Positions 36,301 through 43,856 of a stretch of 61,548 bases of DNA are shown in pieces. Position 1 is the stretch's first letter, and the number at the start of each line of letters is the position of its first letter. Made by a program: the position numbers and the translations under genes. The notes beneath the pieces were generated by a model that searched no databases, had not been told where the DNA came from, and saw only the letters and a program-made list of their open reading frames with translations. The stretch comes from Gammaproteobacteria bacterium RIFOXYD12_FULL_61_37. Lineage in GTDB: Bacteria > Pseudomonadota > Gammaproteobacteria > Chromatiales > Chromatiaceae. The stretch lies in the NCBI GenBank assembly GCA_001801995.1, contig MGZB01000003.1, positions 1 to 61,548 on the forward strand, read 5' to 3'.

Positions 36301-36654
36301 CGGTGGCGTCACGAGCTGGCCCGCCGGTTCGCCGCCCAGGCCCGAGAGCGACAGGATCTGCGCCGCCGGACCCTCGGTATCGATGTAAAAACTGTCGAGG
36401 GGATTGGCTCCCGGCGGCACCGGCCGATCCGCCGGACGGATGCCCGAAAAGCCCGAAACGACGGCGTCGCCGGGCTGGAGCAGACCCTCCCCGGCCTGGG
36501 CCGGCAGGGTCAACAAGCTGGAAATAAGCACAGCCCCCAGCAACAGGGGCGAAAAAATGGAATTGCCGATCGTCGATGTGGCCCGCCGTTGGCTGGGTCT
36601 GTCTCCAGACCCCCATCCCGGCGGGCTCAAGAAATTGTCAGGAAAGCGGTTCAT
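33325..36654 (-). CDS. Large secreted protein: beta-propeller, DUF11-like domains and C-P-x-G repeats
   Basis: The 1109-residue protein has a long signal peptide ending LTLPAQA|GEG near residue 55. The N-terminal half resembles a beta-propeller (GIGDVVFDRGSRLFYVSDLETG and ITDMLFDAQGRLHLAQRG). Two DUF11-like beta-sandwich domains follow (GYEVRVRNTSDAFPFFGLIRV and FRIRVWNAGPGVFNHELTIQD). The last 270 residues hold about twelve short cysteine repeats of the form C-P-x-G-x-x-G-x-(W/P)-P-N-C, joined by Pro-rich linkers. The ATG at 36654 follows GGGGAGA; an ATG 87 bases upstream lacks such a site. It may be a cell-surface or matrix protein; function unknown. Confidence 0.85.
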   Translation of the reverse strand: MNRFPDNFLSPPGWGSGDRPSQRRATSTIGNSIFSPLLLGAVLISSLLTLPAQAGEGLLQPGDAVVSGFSGIRPADRPVPPGANPLDSFYIDTEGPAAQILSLSGLGGEPAGQLVTPPIKRQIKAGEVGQVFAISLDDGQGSGTANIYLGATSAYGIQIVGPDADGDGLPNRLRTGQPGAQFMAGQFGPGGDPGTIWRVDGVTGAVAAFATLPGNSGPGIGDVVFDRGSRLFYVSDLETGLIHRLDSNGAVLDSFDHGINGRPARGLAPVPDDGVRMDIANPTFDSENPATWGYTHPDRRVQGMTVQNGRLYYAVAGNRQVWSVGLNGDGSFTGDARWELDASGMAGDGPITDMLFDAQGRLHLAQRGAPRGSYNYAVFAEPGRSTVLRYRPEQPDDPATESRWVVDPESYAVGLTPPHNNANGGIALGNSLGGAAGAVLWSTGERLRPSEDADPAAPADVHGLQGNGADLVRPANEPPAQSYFIDYDGLFNDPEKAGHMGDVEIVPGEPVQTGQAGYVIPWETLPPYDIPPGDRPGYDLNLRLTKRTIWHNCIDGGVNWVCGYEVRVRNTSDAFPFFGLIRVRDHLPVVPPGAMIQVPEAPAPWLCGWVAAPNTFACQRNAFLPPLASVAFHVIVRIPKASAEAAHLCHLSNIAEIAFPVGGSWRNFDPFDDMDAATAVIPAPYCNPPMQQTNLRIEKVADPGNCGITSVGFLCRFRIRVWNAGPGVFNHELTIQDTLPAGVIPVFSPGWNCGPGINCTHLLNPLHLAPGEERFLWVSIQVPRAVALANHCQIRNQVRILTPPGGHPMNTNPADDQAEAVALIPGNLCTQILPIQKQECPPGYRLQGGQCARAPSSDPTPPPTPECPPRTRGKWPNCSPNVPPANPCPDGTYGTPPNCVTDPPRCPDGQGRWPNCQRHCPEGSVGTPPNCHCPDGMVGTPPYCTRINVDPGFCPPGKIRRGKTCITAPVLPVCPSGSAGKWPNCRCPSGMTGKWPNCTRKPGSITPPVTPPVTPESGPKCPKGTRGTPPHCVRIIVDPRPCPTGTIGRWPNCKRIVLERPCPAGTLGQWPRCRPIRVTPPVTRPPSVTAPLRTIQPGITRLNTENNLK

Positions 36655-36741
36655 GGTGCTGTCTCCCCGGTGGATGCAAGGCACGGAAAGGGCTTTTCCG
36701 TGTTCACAGCTTAGTCGTAGTGGGGGAACCAGAAGGTTCAA

Positions 36742-37040
36742 AGGGGTAGAAAGTTTTTCCCGGAAGGAGTAGGTGAAGGGGGTTCAAGTCGTAACCATAT
36801 GATGTGCAATGATTTATCGGCACATGTCACTGCCGCAGGGCGTTATCCCAGGTATTCCTTGTGTTTATTACCAGGACAAGGCAAAGAGATGTTACTGCGA
36901 CTCGCAAGGATGCACCTGTGTTTATAAGCCCCCATGGAATTGATAGGGAAGGGGCTTTACTGACCGTTTATGGTGGTGCCTTCTTTGTTCCTGGAATAAG
37001 CCAAAGGAGTGGGCGCGTCGCTGGATTGGGGAGATCTCTA
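36742..37040. other. Intergenic region with no feature seen
   Basis: About 300 bases between the divergent end of the repeat-protein gene and the EVE gene. No gene with family support, tRNA or T-tailed hairpin is visible. It presumably holds the promoter of the repeat-protein gene. Confidence 0.5.
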
Positions 37041-37505
37041 CTATTCCAGCGCAAGAATGAAGGCCCACTGCTCCCCGGTGACCGGCATGATCGAGAGCCG
37101 GTTGCCCTTGCGCAGCAGGGGCAGGTCCTGCAAAGGTCCGTCCGCGTACTGCCGGAGTTCCCTCAGGCTGATGTTGCGCCCCAGGTGGCGCAGGTACTTC
37201 ACATCCACCATGAACCAGCGGGGGTTTGCCGGGTCGCTGCCCGGATCATGGTACTTGGCCTCGGGGTCGAAAGCGGTGTGGTCGGGATAGCCCTCCCGGA
37301 CAACCTCCATGAGCCCGGCGATACCGGGCTCGTCACAGTTGGAGTGGTAGAAAAGGACCCGGTCGCCCGGCTTCATCCCATCACGCATCATATTGCGCGC
37401 CTGATAGTTCCTGACCCCGTCCCAGTGTTCGGTCCGGTTCGGCCGCGTCGCCAAGTCGTCGATGCCGAAGGTGTCGGGCTCCGATTTCATCAGCCAGTAG
37501 TTCAT
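37041..37505 (-). CDS. EVE domain protein
   Basis: This 154-residue protein is an EVE-domain (PUA-like) protein, related to human THYN1 and probably binding modified bases in nucleic acid. It starts MNYWLMKSEPDTFGIDDL and has HWDGVRNYQARNMMR, GDRVLFYHSNCDEPGIAGLMEV and PRWFMVDVKYLRHLGRNISL. The ATG at 37505 matches the family start; an ATG five codons upstream is possible. EVE genes occur both as housekeeping genes and in defence contexts; here it stands with mutY and asmA, nothing defensive. Confidence 0.92.
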   Translation of the reverse strand: MNYWLMKSEPDTFGIDDLATRPNRTEHWDGVRNYQARNMMRDGMKPGDRVLFYHSNCDEPGIAGLMEVVREGYPDHTAFDPEAKYHDPGSDPANPRWFMVDVKYLRHLGRNISLRELRQYADGPLQDLPLLRKGNRLSIMPVTGEQWAFILALE

Positions 37506-37576
37506 TCTCGTGAGTCTCATTGGTTGAAATTTCCCCAGGGTATACTCAACCCGGATATTTCATGAATGCTGCAAAT

Positions 37577-37607
37577 AGGGGGAGGGCGGAAGCCCTTCCC
37601 TACCCCT
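37577..37607 (-). repeat. REP-like single hairpin
   Basis: On the minus strand GTAG (37603-37600) is followed by the hairpin GGAAGGGC-TTCC-GCCCTCCC, with one mismatch in the stem. This is the single-unit form of the GTAG-flanked palindromes found elsewhere in the window. Confidence 0.55.
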
Positions 37608-37713
37608 TAGCAAAATTGCGGACAAAGGGTCTGGAGATCCTGCTAAAATCGCCACGGTTGAAACAATGATATCGTCTATGGCCAAATGCCAGGCAACGAA
37701 ACCTCCCTGTCTT

Positions 37714-37787
37714 GCGGGTGTAGCTCAATGGCAGAGCTTCTGGTTCCCAACCAGATGACGAGGGTTCGATTCCCTTCACCCGCTCCA
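37714..37787 (+). tRNA. tRNA-Gly (anticodon CCC)
   Basis: The acceptor arms GCGGGTG (37714-37720) and CACCCGC (37777-37783) pair, with T as discriminator and an encoded CCA. The anticodon stem TCTGG/CCAGA holds TTCCCAA, giving CCC at 37746-37748. The T arm GGGTTCGATTCCC is standard. It reads GGG codons. Confidence 0.97.
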
Positions 37788-37839
37788 ATTTCCTTTTTTA
37801 CACATAAGAAAACCGCCTTGATCGTTAAGGGGATGCGTC

Positions 37840-39966
37840 ATGAAGACCTTTTTTAAGATCCTTCTCTACCTGGTATTGCTGTTGGTGGTTGTGGCCCTGG
37901 CGCTGCCCCTGGTGGTCGATCCCAATGACTTCAAGGGCCAGATCACCGAACAGGTGGAGAAGCGCACCGGGCGTTCCTTCGTCATCGGCGGGGATATCAA
38001 GCTCTCGGTCTTCCCCTGGCTGGGCGTCGAGCTTAACCAGGCCAGGCTGGGCAATGCCCCCGGCTTCGGCGACGAACCCATGGTCCAGGTGGAGCAGGCA
38101 GGGGTGCGGGTCAAATTGATTCCCCTCCTGCAGAAAAAGCTGGAGGTCGATACGGTGGTCCTTTACGGCTTGCAGGCCAACTTGGTCAAGGCCAAGGAAG
38201 GGCGCGCCAACTGGGACGGAATGGACGGCAAGGAGCCAGCCAGTGACGGGAAGAAAAAGGCGCCGCCCCTCGCGGCCCTGCTGATCGGCGGGGTCGATGT
38301 GCGCGACGCCAAGGTCAGTTGGGAGGACCGTTCTACCGGCAAGTCCCTGTTGCTGGAAGATCTGAACATCACCACCAGCAAGCTGGTCATCGGCCAGCCC
38401 TTCGATATCTCCGCCGATGCCAAACTTCGTCAGATGCCGAAGGGGCCTTCCCTCACCTTCGCCCTCAACGGCAAGGTGGCCTTTGACGCCGATGGCAAGA
38501 AGATCTCTATCGTTCCCATCGAAGTCGTATTGGCCGAACTTGAAGGGAATAAGTCCTTTGCCCTGCAAGGGGTCGTCGATCTGGATCTGGAGCAGGGGGC
38601 TTTGGATCTGAAGGATTTCACGGCCTCATCCGGTGATCTGCGGCTCAAGGGCGGACTGCGGGTCACGAATTTCAATCAGGCGCCGAATCTGGCAGGCTCT
38701 TTCAACCTGGAGCCTTTCAGCCCCCGCAAGCTGATGCAGGGCTGGGGCATGACGGCCCCGCAAACGGCCGATGCCGCCGTGCTGGAGCGCTGCTCCATGA
38801 GCTTCACCCTGGGCGGAACGCCGGACCGGTTCAGCCTCGACCAGATCAAGCTTCAGCTCGACGACACCAACGTCAACGGCAACGCCAAGGTAGTGCTGGC
38901 ATCGCGGGCCACGGTCAATTTCCTCTTGAAGGGCGATTCCATCGACCTCGACCGCTATATGTCGCCTCCCCAGGAGGCTTCCGCTGCGAGCGATGGCGGG
39001 GCTAACGCCGCCGCGCCTCTGGCCCTGCTGTTTGCCGCCGACATGAAAGGCGATCTCAGCCTGGAAAGCATGAAGGTCAACAAGCTCAAAGCGAACAAAG
39101 TGGCCCTCAAAATCGACCAATTCAACGGTAGGCTGCAAATCGACCAGGGCGTCGGGGCCTTCTATCAGGGGACCTATCGCGGCATGGCGGTGGTGGACGC
39201 CAGCAAGAAGCCGCCCAGCCTGCGCTACACCGCTTCCATGACCGGGCTCCAGGCCGGCGAGTTGCTCAAGGACATGCAGGGAGACAGCCGGCTGGAGGGA
39301 CGCGGCGATATCAGCGTCGAGATCAATTCCCAGGGCGTCGGCATGATGGCGATCCGCAAGGCGATGACCGGTCAGGTCGATCTCCAGTTCCGCGACGGCT
39401 CCATCAAAGGATTCAACCTGGCCCAGATCCTTCGCGATGCCAAGGCCAAGTTCGGGGCGCTGCATGGGGGTGGGGCGGCCGAGGGAACCAGCGGCGAGGC
39501 CGCGCCCAAGACCGATTTCTCCGAGTTGACGGCCAAGGCGCTGATCAAGGGCTTCGTCATCGACAACACCTCACTGGCAATGAAGTCGCCCTATCTGCGG
39601 GTGAACGGCCAGGGAACCCTCGACACGGAAAAGGAGTTGCTCGACTACAACCTGCGCACGGTGATCGTCAATAGCGACACGGGCCAGGGCGGCAAGGATC
39701 TGGGCGAGCTGGAAAACATCCCCCTGCCGATGAAATACCAAGGCCCCCTCGGCGAAGTGGGCGATTGGCGCAAGTGGCGGATCGACTTCGAGGATGTCCT
39801 CAAGGCCAAGGTGGAACAGAAGGCCAAGGAGGAGATCGGCAAGTTCCTTGAAAAGAACCTCGGCGCGGGGCAGCAGCAGTCCGCCCCGGCGGAAGGCGGC
39901 GCCCCCAAGCCCCAGAGCACCGAGGAAAAGGCCATGGACTTGTTGCGGCAGAAAATCCGCTTCTGA
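37840..39966 (+). CDS. AsmA family protein
   Basis: This 708-residue protein belongs to the AsmA family, envelope proteins anchored by one N-terminal transmembrane segment (about residues 5-23, [19 protein letters not shown]) with a large periplasmic part. They are linked to outer-membrane and phospholipid homeostasis. The N-terminus [35 protein letters not shown] and the C-terminal AsmA_2 region (AEFNSQ-type [25 protein letters not shown], then [13 protein letters not shown]) are typical. It overlaps mutY by one base (TGATGG), the frequent asmA-mutY-yggX arrangement. Confidence 0.9.
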   Translation: MKTFFKILLYLVLLLVVVALALPLVVDPNDFKGQITEQVEKRTGRSFVIGGDIKLSVFPWLGVELNQARLGNAPGFGDEPMVQVEQAGVRVKLIPLLQKKLEVDTVVLYGLQANLVKAKEGRANWDGMDGKEPASDGKKKAPPLAALLIGGVDVRDAKVSWEDRSTGKSLLLEDLNITTSKLVIGQPFDISADAKLRQMPKGPSLTFALNGKVAFDADGKKISIVPIEVVLAELEGNKSFALQGVVDLDLEQGALDLKDFTASSGDLRLKGGLRVTNFNQAPNLAGSFNLEPFSPRKLMQGWGMTAPQTADAAVLERCSMSFTLGGTPDRFSLDQIKLQLDDTNVNGNAKVVLASRATVNFLLKGDSIDLDRYMSPPQEASAASDGGANAAAPLALLFAADMKGDLSLESMKVNKLKANKVALKIDQFNGRLQIDQGVGAFYQGTYRGMAVVDASKKPPSLRYTASMTGLQAGELLKDMQGDSRLEGRGDISVEINSQGVGMMAIRKAMTGQVDLQFRDGSIKGFNLAQILRDAKAKFGALHGGGAAEGTSGEAAPKTDFSELTAKALIKGFVIDNTSLAMKSPYLRVNGQGTLDTEKELLDYNLRTVIVNSDTGQGGKDLGELENIPLPMKYQGPLGEVGDWRKWRIDFEDVLKAKVEQKAKEEIGKFLEKNLGAGQQQSAPAEGGAPKPQSTEEKAMDLLRQKIRF

Positions 39967-41072
39967 TGGCTGATCCGGGCCGGTTCGGCGGCCTGGTCCT
40001 GGACTGGTTCGACCGCCACGGCCGCAAGGACCTTCCCTGGCAGACCGGCCCCACGCCCTACCGGGTGTGGGTGTCGGAGATCATGCTGCAACAGACCCAG
40101 GTCGCCACCGTCATTCCCTACTTCGAGCGCTTCATGGGGCGCTTTCCTGACCTGACCACCTTGGCCGGCGCCCATCTGGACGAGGTGCTGCATCTCTGGT
40201 CCGGGCTCGGCTATTACGCCAGGGCCCGCAATCTCCACCGTGCCGCCGGTCTGATTGTCGATCGCCACGGCGGTGCCTTTCCCCTGGATTTCGCGGCGGT
40301 CACGGAACTGCCCGGCATCGGCCGCTCCACCGCCGGGGCCATCCTCTCCCTGGGGGCGGGGCAGCCCTGGCCGATCCTCGACGGCAACGTCAAGCGCGTC
40401 CTGGCCCGCTGCTTCGCCATCGAAGGCTGGCCCGGCAAAGCGGTGGTGCTGGAACGCCTCTGGTCCCTGGCCGAAAGATACACCCCGGTCGAACGGACTG
40501 CCGCTTACAACCAGGCCATGATGGATTTAGGCGCATTGGTCTGCACCCGATCATCCCCCCGTTGCCAGGATTGCCCGCTCTCCGGGCTTTGTCTGGCCCA
40601 TGGAAACGGCGATCCGTCCCGATATCCGGGCAGGCGGAACGCCCCCCTCCAGCCGGTCAAAGCCATCCGGCTGCTGCTGGTGCGCAACGGACAGGGGGAG
40701 GTTCTGCTCGAACAGCGACCGCCCAGTGGGATCTGGGGTGGCCTCTGGAGCCTCCCCGAGTGCGGCATGGACGAAGAACCACGGGCCTTTTTGGAGCGGC
40801 GCTACGGGCTCAAGGCCGATGGGGCAGGGGAGTTGACCCCCTTCCGGCATACCTTCTCCCACTTCCACCTGGATATTCATCCCTGGGAAACCCGCGTTTC
40901 CGGAGGGCTATCGGGGGTGATGGAGAGGGCCTGTCTCTGGTATAACGCCCAAAACCCTGAACAACTGGGTCTGGCGGCCCCCGTGGCCCGCCTGATCCTT
41001 ACAGCGAACGAGCGAAAAGGAGGGCCTGATGGGCAAAACGGTTCACTGCGTCAAACTGAACAAGGCGGCTGA
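39966..41072 (+). CDS. mutY: A/G-specific adenine DNA glycosylase
   Basis: MutY removes adenine paired with 8-oxoguanine. The 368-residue enzyme has the catalytic Glu in [17 protein letters not shown], the helix-hairpin-helix [13 protein letters not shown], the catalytic Asp in [11 protein letters not shown], and a [4Fe-4S] loop with spacing C-x6-C-x2-C-x5-C ([17 protein letters not shown]). The C-terminal NUDIX-like domain that reads 8-oxoG begins near residue 235 ([19 protein letters not shown]). Translation is probably coupled to asmA, and its end overlaps yggX. Confidence 0.97.
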   Translation: MADPGRFGGLVLDWFDRHGRKDLPWQTGPTPYRVWVSEIMLQQTQVATVIPYFERFMGRFPDLTTLAGAHLDEVLHLWSGLGYYARARNLHRAAGLIVDRHGGAFPLDFAAVTELPGIGRSTAGAILSLGAGQPWPILDGNVKRVLARCFAIEGWPGKAVVLERLWSLAERYTPVERTAAYNQAMMDLGALVCTRSSPRCQDCPLSGLCLAHGNGDPSRYPGRRNAPLQPVKAIRLLLVRNGQGEVLLEQRPPSGIWGGLWSLPECGMDEEPRAFLERRYGLKADGAGELTPFRHTFSHFHLDIHPWETRVSGGLSGVMERACLWYNAQNPEQLGLAAPVARLILTANERKGGPDGQNGSLRQTEQGG

Positions 41073-41301
41073 AGGCCTCGACCGGGCGCCCTATCCGGGG
41101 CCGCTGGGCCAGCGCATCCTGGAGAATGTTTCCAAGGAGGCCTGGCAAGGCTGGTTGCGTTCTCAAACCATGCTCATCAACGAAAACCGCCTGAGTCCCA
41201 TGGACCCCAAGGCCCGCAAATTCCTGGAAGAGCAGATGGAGAAATACTGCTTCGGCGAAGGGGCGGAATTGCCGCCCGACTACGTGCCGCCCAAGGCCTG
41301 A
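41029..41301 (+). CDS. yggX: Probable Fe(2+)-trafficking protein YggX
   Basis: This 90-residue protein is YggX, linked to protection of iron-sulfur clusters from oxidation. It begins [27 protein letters not shown] with the family cysteine at position 7, and contains [21 protein letters not shown]. An AGGAGGG ribosome-binding site (41019-41025) lies within the end of mutY, which it overlaps by 44 bases. Association with mutY is conserved, as both act against oxidative damage. Confidence 0.96.
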   Translation: MGKTVHCVKLNKAAEGLDRAPYPGPLGQRILENVSKEAWQGWLRSQTMLINENRLSPMDPKARKFLEEQMEKYCFGEGAELPPDYVPPKA

Positions 41302-41372
41302 AAGCCTGCGGCAGGCCGCTGATTTCGACTTGACTCCATCCGCCAACCTGCTTAAAGTACCGCCTTCGCTGA

Positions 41373-41448
41373 GCCCAGGTAGCTCAGTCGGTAGAGCAGG
41401 GGATTGAAAATCCCCGTGTCGGCGGTTCGATTCCGTCCCTGGGCACCA
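41373..41448 (+). tRNA. tRNA-Phe (anticodon GAA)
   Basis: The acceptor arms GCCCAGG (41373-41379) and CCTGGGC (41438-41444) pair, followed by A and an encoded CCA. The anticodon stem GGGGA/TCCCC holds TTGAAAA, giving GAA at 41406-41408. It reads UUU and UUC. Confidence 0.97.
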
Positions 41449-41456
41449 ACAAACAC

Positions 41457-41486
41457 AAAGGCCTGCAGAAATGCAGGCCTTTTTTG
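41457..41486 (+). terminator. Rho-independent terminator after tRNA-Phe
   Basis: AAGGCCTGCA (41458-41467) and TGCAGGCCTT (41472-41481) form a perfect 10-bp stem closed by a GAAA loop, followed by a T-rich run. Confidence 0.92.
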
Positions 41487-41595
41487 TTTGGGGCTGGGCA
41501 GCGACCGGATTAGATTTCCGTCTGCCGGATAGATTTCGCCCCCGCTTGTTCTATCCCCCGCGCGGTTTTTTTCACTTGTACCTTCAGCGAAGTTT

Positions 41596-42912
41596 TCAAT
41601 CAGCCAGCTTCCCCTGCCAATACCGCGCCCGTTCCAACAGCTCCGTCTCGTCGGCGCTGGTGAGGGCGCCCTTGCGCACCAGATGCCTTCCGGCGACCCA
41701 GACCTCGCGCACCTGGTGGCGGCTGGTGGCGTAGACCAGTTGGGAGATGGGGTGGTAGAGGGGCTGGCCTTCGATCTGGTCCAGCCGGACGGCGATGAGA
41801 TCGGCGGCCTTGCCGGGTATCAGGGAACCGGTGATCTCGTCGAGACCCAGGGCTTTGGCGCCGTTGAGGGTGGCCATGCGCAGGGCGGTGTGGGCGGGCA
41901 CGGCGGCGGCGTCGCCGCTGACGCCCTTGGCCAGCAGGGCGGCGGCCCGCATCTCGGCAAACATGTCGAGGGCGTTGTTGCTGGCGGCGCCGTCGGTCCC
42001 TATCGCCACGTTGACCCCGGCCGCGACCAGTTTGGCCACCGGGCAGAAGCCGCTGGCCAGTTTTAGGTTCGACTGGGGGCAGTGGACCACATGGCCGCCG
42101 GCCTCGGCAAAGGCGGCGATCTCCGCGTCGGTCAGTTGGGTCATGTGGATCGCCATCAATGCGGGACCGACCAGCCCCAGTCGGTGCAGCCGTTCCAGGG
42201 GGCGGCAGCCGTGGCCTTCCTCGCCCTGGCGGATCTCGTCCAGGGTCTCGTGGACGTGCATGTGGATCTGCACCGGGGGATCGATCTCGTCGGCGATGAC
42301 GCGCATCTGGCTCAGGGGACCGTCGGAGACGGAGTAGGGGGCGTGGGGGGCGAAGCTGCACGAGATCAGGGGGTGGTCGGCGTAGCGGTCGCGCAATTCC
42401 AGCCCCTTGTGGATGTATTCATCGGGCGAGCCGGCCCAGCTCGACGGGAAGTCCACCAGGATCATGCCCAGGTTGGCGCGGATGCCCAGATCGGCGGCCA
42501 CCAGCGCCGTGATGTCGGGGTGGAAGTACATGTCGTTGAAACAGGTAGTGCCGCCGCGCAGCATCTCGGCGATGGCCAGGCGCGAGCCGTCGGCGACGAA
42601 CTCCTCGCCCATCCAGCGCTGTTCGGCGGGCCAGATGTGCTGTTGCAGCCAAGTCATCAGCGGCAGGTCGTCGGCCAGACCGCGCAGCAGGTTCATGGCC
42701 GCGTGGGTGTGGGCGTTGACCAGCCCCGGCAGCAGGGCATGGCCGGACAGCTCGACGACATGATCGGCCTCGTACTTGGCGCGGGCCTCGTGGCTAGGCA
42801 GGATTTCCAGGATGCGCCCGTTCAGCAGGGCGACGGCATGGCTCTCATGGACGACGCCTTCAGGTTCGACCGGGATCACCCAATCGGCGTGGATCAGGGT
42901 ATCGATTTTCAT
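41596..42912 (-). CDS. mtaD: 5-methylthioadenosine/S-adenosylhomocysteine deaminase (TRZ/ATZ family)
   Basis: This 438-residue metal-dependent amidohydrolase deaminates methylthioadenosine or S-adenosylhomocysteine to the inosine forms. Metal ligands are visible in NAHTHAAMNL, in SFAPHAPYSV and AIHMTQL, and in AIGTDGAASNN. It begins MKIDTLIHADWVIPVEPEG. With mtnA (46945-48006) it forms a methionine-salvage route; in pseudomonads mtaD and mtnA are close neighbours of gyrA. Here it is on the opposite strand and separated by an island. The left end of a RAYT element lies 8 bases upstream of the ATG, and no ribosome-binding site is visible there. Confidence 0.92.
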   Translation of the reverse strand: MKIDTLIHADWVIPVEPEGVVHESHAVALLNGRILEILPSHEARAKYEADHVVELSGHALLPGLVNAHTHAAMNLLRGLADDLPLMTWLQQHIWPAEQRWMGEEFVADGSRLAIAEMLRGGTTCFNDMYFHPDITALVAADLGIRANLGMILVDFPSSWAGSPDEYIHKGLELRDRYADHPLISCSFAPHAPYSVSDGPLSQMRVIADEIDPPVQIHMHVHETLDEIRQGEEGHGCRPLERLHRLGLVGPALMAIHMTQLTDAEIAAFAEAGGHVVHCPQSNLKLASGFCPVAKLVAAGVNVAIGTDGAASNNALDMFAEMRAAALLAKGVSGDAAAVPAHTALRMATLNGAKALGLDEITGSLIPGKAADLIAVRLDQIEGQPLYHPISQLVYATSRHQVREVWVAGRHLVRKGALTSADETELLERARYWQGKLAD

Positions 42913-42919
42913 AATACAT

Positions 42920-43668
42920 ATTACGGTGACAGTTTACCAAATACACTTAATAATAATAATCGTTGCCTTTAGGCCCCCGCTTTTGCGGTTTCAGTATCCT
43001 ACTCGTCTGCTTTTCAAGCCTTTCGATCCATCCTTCACTACCCAATGGCCGCCCCGTCGTCTCCGAACGGCGAAGTGCGTTGAAAGCTGCGGATTCGTCC
43101 TCACACTGACCCAGAAAGGCGGCAAAATCGCCATATCGCTTCAGTAGCGGAGCAACCTTCACCAGTCCATCGTCCCTGCCCGAAAGATGGGCGGCGATGC
43201 TTGACCATGGCCAATCCTCGGCTCGTTGAACGAGCCTGGCGCGAACCGGGTTATGGGTGATGTATCGCACAGCATGGGCCAAGTGCTCTTCGTCCATCAC
43301 CACGGAACCGAAGCGCCCCTGCCAGAGATGGCCGGTGACCCTCATGCGGGCGTTGATATAGCCGGTGTAGCGGCGATGCGCATCGGCAAAGGTGCGACGC
43401 AGCCCGTCTTCATCGGAGGGCACAACGATGAGGTGGACATGATTGGGCAACAGGCAGTAGCACCAGACCTCCGCTTTGGCCTTTAGCGCCGCTTCGCCCA
43501 AGAGATCCTTGTAGAGCGCGTAGTCCCCCTCCTCAAAGAAGACTTGCGCGCGCCGGTTGCCACGTTGCGTGACATGGTGGGGGGAGCCGGGGATAACGAG
43601 ACGGGGTAATCGTGACATGGCGGGAATGTGGCATATTTTGTTTATTTAGTAAAGTGTCACCGTAATTC
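42920..43668 (-). mobile_element. RAYT transposon with terminal inverted repeats
   Basis: The transposase gene is bounded by imperfect inverted repeats: ATTACGGTGACAGTTTACC at 42920-42938 and, reading inward on the minus strand, ATTACGGTGACACTTTACT at 43666-43648. The outer ends lie directly against the mtaD start on the left and inside a truncated cassette gene on the right. A lone copy of the same end occurs at 45375-45400. Confidence 0.75.
42947..43618 (-). CDS. REP-associated tyrosine (Y1) transposase, IS200-like
   Basis: This 223-residue protein is a Y1 HUH-type transposase of the RAYT/IS200-like kind. It has the N-terminal PGSPHHVTQRGNRRAQVFF, the metal-binding motif LLPNHVHLIVVP (HUH as H-V-H), GHLWQGRFGSVVMDEEHL, and the helix with the nucleophilic tyrosine in AVRYITHNPVRARLV. 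All parts are intact, so it may be active. The gene sits between inverted repeats and ends in a run of tyrosines (NDYYY). Confidence 0.93.
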   Translation of the reverse strand: MSRLPRLVIPGSPHHVTQRGNRRAQVFFEEGDYALYKDLLGEAALKAKAEVWCYCLLPNHVHLIVVPSDEDGLRRTFADAHRRYTGYINARMRVTGHLWQGRFGSVVMDEEHLAHAVRYITHNPVRARLVQRAEDWPWSSIAAHLSGRDDGLVKVAPLLKRYGDFAAFLGQCEDESAAFNALRRSETTGRPLGSEGWIERLEKQTSRILKPQKRGPKGNDYYY

Positions 43669-43739
43669 TCTTGAATTTTGCCGGAAGGAGCATTGGCGTC
43701 GATGCCGTCGCCAAGGTCTTTGGAGTACCACTGCGTCAT
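43667..43739 (-). pseudogene. Truncated cassette gene related to the WYSK protein
   Basis: The first 24 codons read MTQWYSKDLGDGIDANAPSG, clearly related to the intact gene at 26527-26838 (SDSWYSKALGDGVDAHSPS). The reading then runs into the inverted repeat of the RAYT transposon. The rest of the gene is not found on the far side, where mtaD begins at once, so insertion was accompanied by deletion. Confidence 0.75.
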
Positions 43740-43787
43740 GCTTTAAGCCGCCGATGAGTTATAGAAATGCGGGATGGAACATGAAAC

Positions 43788-43856
43788 CCCCAACGTGGAG
43801 GTCACCGGCGCTGCGTGGCTTTATCGCGCAGCGTCCGGTGGACCGCAGGGTTATGC
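43788..43856 (-). other. attC-like site, inverted relative to the main array (69 bp)
   Basis: On the minus strand GCATAAC (43856-43850) contains the stop codon of the AlbA_2-type gene, and GTTGGGG (43794-43788) ends the site. Between them GGTC-c-ACCGG-a-CGCTGCG pairs with CGCAGCGCCGGTGACC, leaving two unpaired bases on one strand, the hallmark of folded attC sites. Both cores differ from consensus at one position, so it is decayed or a variant. Confidence 0.75.

Noticed and set aside
34354..36714. A 786-codon plus-strand frame opposite the cysteine-repeat protein
   Set aside because: It is the antisense of a protein with a clear signal peptide, repeats and domains; its own translation shows no domain.
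36861..37565. A 234-codon plus-strand frame overlapping the EVE gene
   Set aside because: It is antisense to the well-supported EVE-domain gene and shows no motif.
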